From: Verrucomicrobiota bacterium
GTDB lineage: Bacteria; Verrucomicrobiota; Verrucomicrobiia; Limisphaerales; UBA1319
Assembly: GCA_022711435.1 (NCBI GenBank)
Contig: JAKLFB010000050.1
Span: forward strand, 1-37,762
Direction: 5' to 3'
Length of the DNA stretch: 37,762 nucleotides
Part shown: positions 28,201-36,100 of the stretch, in pieces
Layout: each line of letters begins with the position of its first letter
How positions within the stretch are numbered: the stretch's first letter is position 1
The notes under the pieces: model-generated
What the model saw: only the letters and a program-made list of their open reading frames with translations
What the model was told of the DNA's origin: nothing
The model's database searches: none
Translations under genes and position numbers: made by a program

Positions 28201-29440
28201 GACGATATGCTTCGTCGTGATCGCTGGGGTCCACCAAGTTGACCGAATGGCACGAGTCGATGATGGGCGGGACGTTCATGAGGCTGAGGCGGACAATGGT
28301 CTCGGCCGTGTTTCCCGCCAGATCCGCGGCTCGAAGACGCAGCAGATGATTGCCATTGCGGCCCCCGGTATCCCAGGACAACAACACCGTGTTGGCCATT
28401 ACGTTCGAGCCTGTCTGCAGCGGCACGAATGGTCCGGCTGGCGACCAGTCCGAGCCTGCTGCCGCAAAATCCAGAGTCCAGTTGAATAGATGCGAATCGC
28501 GGACTTCTCCCTGGACCGACAAGACGCCCGCCGCCACGGTCAGGTCTTCCGGATGGGAAATGGCGATGACCGGTCGGGTCAGATCGATAGTTGTTTGGGT
28601 GTCTCCGGCATCGGCATAATCGGTTTCCCATGCGCCACTTGCTGTCCGGCCTTTCGATCGAAAGCGATAGCGGTGTCCGTCCTGGCCGGCAAATACTCCG
28701 TTGGTCAGCGTGGTGTCCATCAATCCGGGTATGTCGGTCCAAACTCGAGTGGCGGCCTGTTCGTCGTAGACCTGGATCGTGTAGGCGGCGATGGGAGGGT
28801 CCGGAAAATCGGGAGCCCATGACAGCGCCACCTGGCTCGAGTTGTGAAACAGGGGCAGCGTGTTCATGCGGCTGTGCGGCTGGCTCGCGCTCCGTTCGAT
28901 CGTCAGCCGCAATTGCCGGGTGGTTTCTCCGCGAAAATCCGGGGCGCCCGTGTTGTATTCGTATGAAGCGGCTGCGCGCAGATCGATTCCCGAGCCGCCG
29001 CCAGTTACATCCTCGAACCGGATGCTATAGTCGGGGGGAACACCTTCCAGTTGGGCCCAACTGATCACCGCGGTTTTCTGGCCCAATGCCGATCCCCGGG
29101 TCGTGACGTAGATATCCCAGACCGCCCGTGTGGCGGCCCCGGCCGGCGCCAGCGGCGCCCGGATGTCGCGAGTGTAAAAATCCGGATACACGGCCCAGTC
29201 CATGTGGGGAATGAACATCGCGACGGACGGCGCCGGCGCCGCTGGAGGTTCAGCCGCGTCCATCGGGTCATAGGTGTCCGAGGACGAGGGGCTGACTCCG
29301 AAATAGTTTGGATGATCGTTGTAGGCGCCGACGTCGACTTTGAGCTGGAGCTGCCAGTCGGAGACCGAAGCGGCGCTTGCCGCTGCGGCAGTTCCCAGGA
29401 TCCAGTGGATCAAAACGGCAATCGAGAAGGTGGTTTTCAT
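22274..29440 (-). CDS. Giant secreted multidomain protein (Ig/FN3, beta-helix, C-type lectin, RCC1)
   Basis: A 2388-residue protein with signal peptide MKTTFSIAVLIHWILGTAAA and cleavage near 23. Residues about 30-1120 are repeated Ig/FN3-like beta-sandwiches. Residues 1225-1320 (WPTAFSTLEAGANAAG, SGSYFNQNLTLVSG) look like the start of a parallel beta-helix. Residues about 1340-1457 form a C-type-lectin-like domain: MSWFNGRDECFRLGGHMATI, SWVTGEP and YHWDDMNQGVLAFYVLEFE. Residues 1545-1720 are a jelly-roll-like part, and 1725-1780 (DPANPDYRLASSSAAIDAG) is the typical tail of a parallel beta-helix protein. An Ig-like domain (1785-1860), seven RCC1-like blades (1875-2140, for example VAIAAGGRHNLALKSDGTV) and two Ig-like domains (2145-2310) follow. 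The end (2335-2388, YTIQYCRSLTDPAGWQDL) is common in such proteins. It is coupled to the 989-residue gene by a 3-bp gap and is probably surface adhesive or glycan-binding. Confidence 0.88.
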   Translation of the reverse strand: MKTTFSIAVLIHWILGTAAAASAASVSDWQLQLKVDVGAYNDHPNYFGVSPSSSDTYDPMDAAEPPAAPAPSVAMFIPHMDWAVYPDFYTRDIRAPLAPAGAATRAVWDIYVTTRGSALGQKTAVISWAQLEGVPPDYSIRFEDVTGGGSGIDLRAAASYEYNTGAPDFRGETTRQLRLTIERSASQPHSRMNTLPLFHNSSQVALSWAPDFPDPPIAAYTIQVYDEQAATRVWTDIPGLMDTTLTNGVFAGQDGHRYRFRSKGRTASGAWETDYADAGDTQTTIDLTRPVIAISHPEDLTVAAGVLSVQGEVRDSHLFNWTLDFAAAGSDWSPAGPFVPLQTGSNVMANTVLLSWDTGGRNGNHLLRLRAADLAGNTAETIVRLSLMNVPPIIDSCHSVNLVDPSDHDEAYRPGTQVRITIQDRNLATGLIGRITITRGSQTISPPIFDAPMSEDTTSPGAYFFLWDTAGQPDATNYFVETRLGDAGNHWDDNGANDFGPDLVIVLDSQGPVVQLTSANSQYPTDNDGVYSPGQTIRIRAVDANGEANLAAIVTITRTNGIPLLKPVNGQPMIPAGASGIFEFLWATTGEVATNDYRVNCAMRDRAGNSASSEIPIQLKANAPVAIISHPAPGSFQRGTLEVRGTASSSFRVFHAPGTPDGISDSAWKLDTYSPTAVTNGVLHPGLDISTWPDGIHTVRLVVSDTAARVTSLSYSSFQIDTTPPAAPAVQIAAPAGQDHFVRNGNTIAIAGQCESNAVVVSARLMSETGIVLTNAGLSVVISPEGAISGAVTNSQWADAASGRLEIVIADPAGNPSLAGVSNPLTVDNNPPWIGLEGLAENAYFASLPIVIQGQYFDAGSGVAHIELSTDGGWTFEPVAGWTNGNWTVSLNLDFEGLYEIIARATDRLGLTRTTAPVHVNYVLDWFTCNLALPPDGFDLAESKHLSVIGSAGDAGIQPGFGWRLEFSRDRTQWTPIAASRQSVANGLLADWNHNYEIPNGTVTLRLTCTNTIGSVFSERSLTNRLEAPSVFTALNPAPGAAGTPIELTLDWSESTHAGVYDVFLWPATGARPAAPAATISDSQFTVPSSLVVATEYDWQVIARNGMGANASPVWSFTTTGFPIAALDSPVDGPLGAYPMVAVRGTAYSSLTNQLRWYLQVAPGENPSGNWSEIASGSQPVLNGLFGEYQRPPAAGIYTYRLRVSMDTATAEARRVVTLADPRAVLVDPRNSSGTQDGLSWPTAFSTLEAGANAAGSFTGQVWLASGSYFNQNLTLVSGVQLLGSFAGTERTAADRNPEFPSSVLSGAFSNCAYADRIRFSNAALTGAAAYLPGHTYLGEFQNHSYFASTTKMSWFNGRDECFRLGGHMATITSDAENRFIGDRIWTLQQTVQPGYYVVGGVLRPTRSWVTGEPFTYEAPSHSYDNSGDCICINNGARYHWDDMNQGVLAFYVLEFEKPFSFVADRCVFLGSTCTNGALAAQNSWIFRGHVNLGDSLHTTIEQTTIGKVYGYLTNCLLRTTSAVPITNTWGCLFGWAPALNGGAFSDRFDRANGPVGNNWEAVNPASGTFTIQSNRLRLDDKDNALDPQLRHGLLPTNRLWSSMTVTLAPGDNHPEPWIRIEGGDRILAILRIENNRWIYGRSGGYVDSGIPVVSNQADPVFLDVDCQQGVYSVLVGPTMIASRVPFFEHHPVAERLVLGAAGFDRSGTVFWDDVLVDTPNPGNLVADPGWLDPANPDYRLASSSAAIDAGLWIPKAIDDLIGTPRPYGTGYDIGCFEHALPMAPAFRMPPVSQTIAVGSTAILTSEVYGNPRPALQWQFNGEAISGATDLTLVLTNAQPEQMGLYSLVASNAVGMTTSEPACLGMYRRMWTQTRVLAYGENSYQENKVPSGLTNAVAIAAGGRHNLALKSDGTVAGWTQSPYAPPPNGLSNIVAIAGGALHSLALRADGRVVGWGPSSYGETNAPPELSDVTAIDAHYCYNATLKSDGTVKAWGYNNKGQTNVPSGLRDIVEIAAGQHFVLARKRNGTLAAWGDNDYGQRDQIPANATNVVAIAAGAFHALALTAENRLVAWGRNDYQQCAPPSAATNVIAIAAGQASSYALRADGTVVSWGYFHYPTNLANVAAIDAKGNNCLALVADGPPDILASSSSQTIRAGDRLVLSVLAGNFRRPDYQWLCNGIEIPGATNSFLILANTSAAQAGAYQVRVSNGIGSALTPPATVAVAQPPAIAVDPQSAAANAGDTVRFSVSATGDPPLSYEWHHAGNIIAGASGPELVLTSVAPEQAGNYWVVVASLYGSATSAIAALEVHGVLPPLEPVLDLEIANGRPTLRIRGRIGRTYTIQYCRSLTDPAGWQDLRSVPLAENPQTVEDDGILAADRRFYRARLD

Positions 29441-29443
29441 ACG

Positions 29444-32413
29444 CTATTCGGCGGCGAGGGTGGGGGCCAGGAGGAGTTCGCACTCGCGCTCGGCTCGAAC
29501 CCAATACCCCAGCCAGGGTTTCAGGATGCCTTCCGGCGCCGTCGCCATCTGCTGTCCACCCTTCTCATACCAATACAAATAATTCCGAGCGATCTGCCGC
29601 TGGTGCGCCTCCTGGATGCCGATCGTCTCGAGTGTGCCGCCGGATCGATACCGGATGCGCGCCTCTTTCCATGCCAGCGGGAAATCGAACGGATTGCCAA
29701 TCTGGTTCCAGCCCGCTTCCAGAGGAATGACTGCGTCCTCGAGGAGCGACGGGCTCCGCCCATGGACCGAAATCGTCTGCCCTTCCGGCAGCCAGAGCCA
29801 ATAGCCGATCCCCCCCTTCAGCGGAACCCGTTCGGGCTCGGAAGGACCGTATGACTGATATCCTCCGTTGAGGTAATGGTATAGCTGAAGCGATCCGGGA
29901 ACCTGGCCGCCCAATGCCTTGCCCGCGTCTTCCTCGTATGGCTGGCATGGAACAGCGGTGAAGCTCCATCCAGCGCTGAGCGTTTGTTGGTGCAGGTTGG
30001 GACGATTCTCGATCAACAAACGGTGGCTCGCACCGGAACCGCCGGCCGCCTGCACAAAAATCTTGGCTGGCACAAACAGATTGCTGGTGACCAGCGGCAT
30101 CCTTGCCCGCCACTGGAACAATTTCTCCTCCCGCTCGCCAAACACGCCCATGAAAGCCTCCGGCGGATCGACTTGAATGTCGGATTCCGCGACCAAAACG
30201 ACCGCGACCTGCTGGCCATTGGTTCCAGCGGTGTGCCGAACAACTGCCCGGATTTCGCAGTCCCACTCGGCAAGCGCTGCAGGTCGCACCTCGACCGAAT
30301 GGATGGAATAAGCGCTTATCGCAGGAAGGTCGGCGGTGAGAGACAGGAACTCGTTGGCGGTGGCCAATGCAATCCGATTTCTTCGCTTCACCTCTTCCAC
30401 CCACACGGACAGCCTGGCGCCCATGGACGGGTCTCCGGAGCTGGCAAAATACATGCCGGCCGCCAAGTGAAGCTCCGCCTGTCCGTGACTGGCCTGGCGA
30501 AGATTTCCCCAAAAGATTTCCAGGTAACGATCGCGGAATTCGGGGATGCTGAGGATGGCCGTTGCGTAGCGCGACGCGACTTGGCCGATCGCCCATGTGA
30601 AGGCTTGGTCGAGGAGATCTTCAGCCTGGTCGATTCGTTGGAAGTCCGCCTGCATGGACTGCTGATCACCCGCCAACAGATCGAGTTTCAGAGCATTCAG
30701 CTCTTCCTCATAGAGGATGGATTCTGGCAAGAAAAAGGCGCTGGCCGAGCGAATGGTCGACGGCATCGTCATGGAATTTGGTCGAGCAAGAAATCGGGCG
30801 GCGCCGCAGTTCGCGGATAAGATCATGTTGGGATCCGGAACATAATTGGCCAGCGCCGAGGATTCGATCATTGTCTCCGTCAGTCGAGAGGTGTAGATGA
30901 TTTTGTCGACGACTTCAATGACCGTGAACGCATCGCTCGCCAGGGCCTTGGTGAACTTCGATGCCACATTCACATTATCGGCCACTAAGAAGGACAGGTC
31001 CTGCCAACCGCCCCGAATAGTGGCCCAGTCCGGAGCGTAGAGATCTGTCAGCGTGCTCTTGAGGGTGGTGACGGTAAACTCCAATTCACTCAAAGAACTG
31101 GAGAGGCAACGGCGGTTGTCGCAGTAGGTGGCAGGAGGATCGCTCGCAGACAAAGCGGCCGCCAATCGGTCGATCATATCTTGCGAATGAGGTTTGAGCG
31201 CGTCGGCGCCGGGCCTCCATTGAGCGGCCGGACGCGAGTGAGGGTAGTCGCCTTTCGTCGCGTAAAAGGCCGCGGAAAAGTGCCGATCCTGGCGCCCGAT
31301 CGCCCGGATGTAGCCTTTCCATCGAGCGCGGCTTGTCGGGTCACCCCATAAGCCCATCGTCAGGCTGGCGCCCATTTTAGCGAGAGAAAAATAAGGAATG
31401 ACCAATTCCGCCAGATTGAATCCGATATCCGATGCGAAAGAAGCCCGCATATCCTCCAACTGCAGCAGGTATTCCGAAGCCATGAACAATCGCCGGGCCA
31501 TATCTCGATCGCTATTGAACAACGCCTCCAAACCGCTGGTGTCGTAACCGATGTTCTTCAGCATGTCCAAACGCTCCCTGGCCTCCGCTTCGATCGCCGC
31601 CGCGGAATCCTGGGGAAACGCAGATGTCATCGAGACATCCCCCGGTCCGTTAAAGACCTTTGTGATTACGCGCCCCTCTTCGGGAGAGGCGACGCTGTCC
31701 TCGAATCCCGTTGCCGGAGACCAACCTGCCACGATCGGCTTGATGTTCACCGTGGAAAATCCGTCGCTAACCACCGCCTCGTAGACGGCCAACTCGAACA
31801 CTTCAAATTGGGCGGACTGGCCCGCGGTCAGAACTCCGCTCGAGTCTACCCGGACGCCGTCCTTGAACAAATAGGCCTCCCGCGAGGAACCGCATCCGGT
31901 CGTGTCCGAGATGTCGAGAACGATGGTGGATTGAACCCGCTCAAATTTGAGGTGCACCGGATCCCCGCACGTTTTGCAGACCTGAAAGTGCTTTTCCCCC
32001 TTCAATTCCGTGGCATGGAAATGGTAGTTCGCCGGCGTGAAATCCTGCCAAGCCTGATACCGGGCGTCCGGTAAGAGTTGGTCCTTCGCATTCACCGGTC
32101 GAATCCGTATGGTCACAAAATCTGGCTCGTAACTTGTGTAGGAATATGTTTCTTCTCCAAGGTACGTCTCTCGCTCCCAATGGCGAATCCCGGCATATAG
32201 AATATATTTTCCTTCCTGATACCCCAAATGCTCAAGACACCATTCCGGGCTGTCACCCGGGCAACCCACGTTTTTCCATCTCTCCAAATACGTCGGGCGG
32301 GTGCCCACGCGCGTGACCGAATGGTGCGCCTCCGCTTCCCTGGTCAATGCACACAAGATCAGGGCCAAAGGCAAAAGGCTGCCCTGTTTTCGAAACACTT
32401 GGATCAAGCTCAT
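29444..32413 (-). CDS. Large secreted protein of unknown function
   Basis: A 989-residue protein. The start at 32413 (MSLIQVFRKQGSLLPLALIL) gives a good signal peptide ending near AREAEA-type sequence at residue 29-30, with AGGA seven bases before the ATG. An in-frame extension upstream has no signal character. No enzymatic family was recognised. Residues about 130-200 carry a CKTCG motif. Residues about 230-700 are mixed helical (DMRASFASDIGFNLAELVIPYF, TEKIIYTSRLTETM-like segments). The last 200 residues are beta-rich, with WSFTAVPCQPYEE, GIGYWLWLPEG, EAGWNQIGNPFDFPLAW and LGYWVRAE. This paired aromatic/GWN-IGNPF module is often seen at the ends of secreted proteins. The region looks more AT-rich than its neighbours. 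Its stop (TAG) is 3 bp before the ATG of the giant protein, so the two are one operon. Confidence 0.75.
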   Translation of the reverse strand: MSLIQVFRKQGSLLPLALILCALTREAEAHHSVTRVGTRPTYLERWKNVGCPGDSPEWCLEHLGYQEGKYILYAGIRHWERETYLGEETYSYTSYEPDFVTIRIRPVNAKDQLLPDARYQAWQDFTPANYHFHATELKGEKHFQVCKTCGDPVHLKFERVQSTIVLDISDTTGCGSSREAYLFKDGVRVDSSGVLTAGQSAQFEVFELAVYEAVVSDGFSTVNIKPIVAGWSPATGFEDSVASPEEGRVITKVFNGPGDVSMTSAFPQDSAAAIEAEARERLDMLKNIGYDTSGLEALFNSDRDMARRLFMASEYLLQLEDMRASFASDIGFNLAELVIPYFSLAKMGASLTMGLWGDPTSRARWKGYIRAIGRQDRHFSAAFYATKGDYPHSRPAAQWRPGADALKPHSQDMIDRLAAALSASDPPATYCDNRRCLSSSLSELEFTVTTLKSTLTDLYAPDWATIRGGWQDLSFLVADNVNVASKFTKALASDAFTVIEVVDKIIYTSRLTETMIESSALANYVPDPNMILSANCGAARFLARPNSMTMPSTIRSASAFFLPESILYEEELNALKLDLLAGDQQSMQADFQRIDQAEDLLDQAFTWAIGQVASRYATAILSIPEFRDRYLEIFWGNLRQASHGQAELHLAAGMYFASSGDPSMGARLSVWVEEVKRRNRIALATANEFLSLTADLPAISAYSIHSVEVRPAALAEWDCEIRAVVRHTAGTNGQQVAVVLVAESDIQVDPPEAFMGVFGEREEKLFQWRARMPLVTSNLFVPAKIFVQAAGGSGASHRLLIENRPNLHQQTLSAGWSFTAVPCQPYEEDAGKALGGQVPGSLQLYHYLNGGYQSYGPSEPERVPLKGGIGYWLWLPEGQTISVHGRSPSLLEDAVIPLEAGWNQIGNPFDFPLAWKEARIRYRSGGTLETIGIQEAHQRQIARNYLYWYEKGGQQMATAPEGILKPWLGYWVRAERECELLLAPTLAAE

Positions 32414-32743
32414 GGGAAATCCTGCGCCGAGGAAGCAGAAAAGCTCCTTTCCAAAGGACAGCAATGGCAATGAAGTTGAGCTGCTTTTCAATCTCTGGCG
32501 GCGCATTGGATCAGCCGGCCAAATTCCTGTCAACGCGTTAATGTGGTCCCCCCGAGGCGTGCGCGCAGCGGTTCCATTTTCCGCTTGCATCGCGAATGCT
32601 CCCCGCTAGGATCGCGCGCACTGTGGCAACGCGCATGGCTTTGATCCAGCGGTCTTGTGACTTTTGGATAAGGCTGATCGGGGCAAACCGTCCCCATCCG
32701 GCGGCCACATCCATTCTGAAAAACTCACTCGGGATAATGCATC
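32414..32743. other. Intergenic region between divergent secreted-protein and lanthipeptide genes
   Basis: 330 bp without a supported gene. It should contain divergent promoters for the secreted-protein operon (minus) and the lanthipeptide genes (plus). A GATAAT sequence lies just before the precursor ATG (near 32733-32738), but no matching -35 was found at proper distance. No repeat, tRNA or riboswitch-like fold was recognised. Confidence 0.5.
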
Positions 32744-33040
32744 ATGCAAACGATCACGTCTCCAGCCCGTTCTCCACGGCTCCAGCAGGTGATGTTCAAG
32801 GCGGCCATCGATCCCGAGTTCCGCCGGGATCTGTCCGACCATCCGGAAACGATGCTCGATTCGGAGGAGTTGAGCCTGCTCCGTGCCATGGGCGCGGCGC
32901 TGCCGGAGGCGGTTCAGGTCGGCGATCTCGAGATCGCGGACCAGCTCGATTCGGTCGATCTGTTCGGCGCCAACTCGACCCACTGTCGTTGCACCTGCAT
33001 TTCCGGGTTCACCATCAAGTGCGACGGACGGTCGCTGTAA
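32744..33040 (+). CDS. Class II lanthipeptide precursor (leader plus Cys-rich core)
   Basis: A 98-residue peptide directly upstream of LanM. Residues 1-75 form an acidic, helical leader (DPEFRRDLSDHPETMLDSEEL, then LLRAMGAALPEAVQVGDLEI). The C-terminal part is different in character: STHCRCTCISGFTIKCDG, with four cysteines (C81, C83, C85, C93) and Ser/Thr residues (S78, T79, T84, S87, T90, S97) that LanM could dehydrate and cyclise into (methyl)lanthionines. No Gly-Gly site exists; G75-A76 (in LFGAN) is the likeliest double-glycine-type cleavage, giving a 22-residue core. The leader resembles long RiPP leaders of the Nif11/nitrile-hydratase-like kind only loosely. Identification rests on position and residue pattern, not on a family match. 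Confidence 0.85.
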   Translation: MQTITSPARSPRLQQVMFKAAIDPEFRRDLSDHPETMLDSEELSLLRAMGAALPEAVQVGDLEIADQLDSVDLFGANSTHCRCTCISGFTIKCDGRSL

Positions 33041-33124
33041 GGCGCTGGTCGGTCTCCTTGCGTCGGCAGCCGCGGAGGGCGTTTCGGGCGAAGTCACGTT
33101 GATCCATGGTGAGCCGCGCCGCGG

Positions 33125-36100
33125 ATGCCCGCGTCCGCCAGTCCTATGAGTTGCCGCGCGTCCTCCGGCGGCCCGATTCGCGATGCGTGCTTGGCGCATG
33201 GGGCTCGGCTGTTGCTGTCCAGCCTGACCAGCCGGGAACTGGCCGGCTTGCGGCGGTCCGTTGCCGATGCAATTCCGGATGCCGGCGGCGACTGTCTCAG
33301 CGATCTTCTCTCCCAATACGAGACGCGACGCCTGGTGCGAAAGTGGCGGCAGATCCGAAGCCGGCACGGGGCCTGCGCCGGATCGGATTGGCTTTCGGAA
33401 TCGGAACTGGAGAAGCTGCTGTGCTGGCGGCAGGAAATGCTCCGCCGGCTGGATCCCGGCCCGCATGGCTGCCTCCAGATCGCCGCATCGTTCCAGGATC
33501 ATTTCCCCTCCTGGCTCGGATTCTACCTGGCGTTGCTTTCGGATCCATCCTGGACTTCCCGATCCTCGATCCTGGACGGCCGGCGGTTCGATCGCTCGGA
33601 GGATGCTCAGGCGTTTCTCTATGATCGGATGGGATTGGCCTATCTGCCGTTCCTCCATGCTCTGCGCGAATTCGTTTCGAATCTGGGTCATACGCATCGG
33701 AACGGCGCGCAACCCCTGAGCGTGGACGTTGATGCCGTGGCCCGCGACCTGGGGTTGGCGCTTGCCAACCGTTTCGAGTTGGCGACCGCCCGGGCGCTCG
33801 AGGCCGAGCTGAACCTGTCGCGCGCCAGTGGCACGTTGATCGGACAAACCGCCACGGAGCGTTACCGCGCGTTCCTGGACCGCCGGTTTGGCTCGGTGGA
33901 ATCGTATCAGGAATTTGCCGAACGCTATCCCCTGTTGATCCGATGGTATGCGACTGTCACCGGTCAGTGGATGCGCCAAACCGAGCGCTGTTTGGACTGC
34001 CTGTCGCGCGAGCGATCGGAGATCCGGCGGGTGTTTGGGATCGATTTGGACTCGCTCGATGTGGCGCGTCTCGAGGTGGGACGCGGCGATTTTCATGCCG
34101 GCGGCCAATCGGTGTCGATCATTCATTTCCGACCGATGCCGCCGGCGGAAGGGGCGGCGCCGGCGCGCCTGGTGTTCAAGCCGAGGTCCGTCAGCGCCGA
34201 GCGCGGCCTGCAGCAGTTGCTGGAGGGGATTGCCGCGGAGGCGGGGATCGAGTTCCCCTCGCACGCGGTGTTGGATGGCGGCGACCACGGCTTTGTTGAG
34301 CACGTGGATTACGGGGGACGTGCGGCGTCGCGCGGCCTGTTGAAGACCTATGCCGAATGCATGGGCGGGTACGCGGCGTTGGCCTTGGCCCTGGGATCCA
34401 CCGATTTGCATCTCGAGAATATCATCGTTGCGGCCGATGGCCCCCACATCGTCGATGCGGAGACCATTCTGGACTGTTGCCCGGCGATCGCCGGATCGGA
34501 ATCGGCGCCGATTTTCGAGTCGGTGTTGCGGAGCGGCCTGCTCGAGTGGCCGCGCGAATCCGTGGCGGGCGAGGTCCACCTGTCGGCGCTGCAAGGCGAT
34601 GGCGCCTATCGAAATCCTTTGCCGGCGCCGGTGGTCGTCGATCCAGGCACCGATCGTCTTCGAGTCGAGTTGCGGCGGAATGAACCGGTCCAGCTCGGTG
34701 CTGGCAACCGAATCGTCCCCAAGGGGGATCCGGAGGGGCTGGCCGGTCTGCTGCCCGATTTGCAGCGGGGCTTCGACCGCGTGTTCGGGCACATCGCAAG
34801 CGATCCGGAGCGATTTCATGCGCAAGTTCGAGAAGCGATGCAGGACGCCACGCTGCGGTTCATCCACCGCGGCACTCAGATGTACGCGCTGGTGATGGAT
34901 GCGATTCGCCACGCGGGATGCCTAGCGGAACCGATCCTGGCCGAGCTCAAGTGTTGCGCATTGTATGAGTACCTGCCTCCCTGGACCGGGGCTGCCCGAT
35001 TGGTGCCCTTCGAAATCGAGGATCTGTTCCGTTGCGACATCCCCTGCTTCCGGGCGCGCGCCGATGAGATTTGCGTTGAGACGAGCAATGGGACGCGCAT
35101 CGATGGATTTCTCCTGCGATCTCCGCTGGAGGAGGTGAAGCGCCGGGTGACCGGTTTTGGGCCCGCGCTGCGGGAGCAGCAGCACGTCTACATCCAAGCC
35201 AGCCTCGACGACGCGGATCGGCAGCGCCATGCGATGGCCGAAATCGCTCGGAGCCATGCCCTGCGGATCGGGAGCCAGATCGCCGAGGCCTTGCAGGACA
35301 TTCCTTCGTCGTCGTGGTTCCAGAGCCGCGCGGGTCCATCGGGGCATTCGACGTTCAACGCCGCGTTGTATGACGGGGCGCTGGGCGTGTCTTTGTTCCT
35401 CGCGGGCGTGAGCCGCTGGCTGGACGGCGATTACGGTTCGCTGGCGCGCCGCCTGTTCGAGATGGCGGCCGAATCGAGGCTCGCGGACGTCGGAGTGTTT
35501 ACCGGCGAGGGCGGCTTGGTGTTTGCCGCCGTCCATCTGGCCGCGCTCCTGGACGACCGCAGCTATCTCGATGCCGCCGTCCGCCGGTTGGACGGCCTGA
35601 TCCCGCTGATTTCCGAAGATCGCGCGCTGGACCTGATGTCCGGGGCCGCGGGCCTGATTTTGGCCTGTGCGCCCTTGATCGAGGCGGGCATCGAGACCGC
35701 ACGGCGGGCGGCCATGGCGGCCGGAGTCCACCTCAAAAAGCTGGCGCGCGTGGATGAACGCGGCGCCCATTGGCCCCACGATCCCGAGTTGGCCGAGGAT
35801 TGCCTGGCGGGGATATCCCATGGATTGAGCGGCATTGGGCTTGCGCTGGTCGAGTTGGGCTGCGCTGTTCAGACCGCGGAATTCACGGATCTGGGCCGCC
35901 AGGCGTTTCGCTTCGAGATGACCCGGTTCGATCCGGTCCGAAACGCCTGGCGCGATTTGCGACGCTCGACCCGGAGTCAGCACGGACCGGCATCGCGGTT
36001 CGCGAACTCGTGGTGCAATGGCGCACCGGGGATCGGGCTGGCCCGCCTGCGAGCGCGCGAGGTCACCGGCGACGATGCATGGCTGGCGGAACTCGAAACG

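Noticed and set aside
32640..32743. Promoter-like TTGTGA and GATAAG/GATAAT sequences before the lanthipeptide precursor
   Set aside because: No pair has the usual 16-18 bp spacing; single hexamers of this quality are expected by chance.
32606..34912. 768-codon minus-strand frame opposite the precursor and LanM
   Set aside because: It is antisense to genes with clear motifs and has no recognisable domain.
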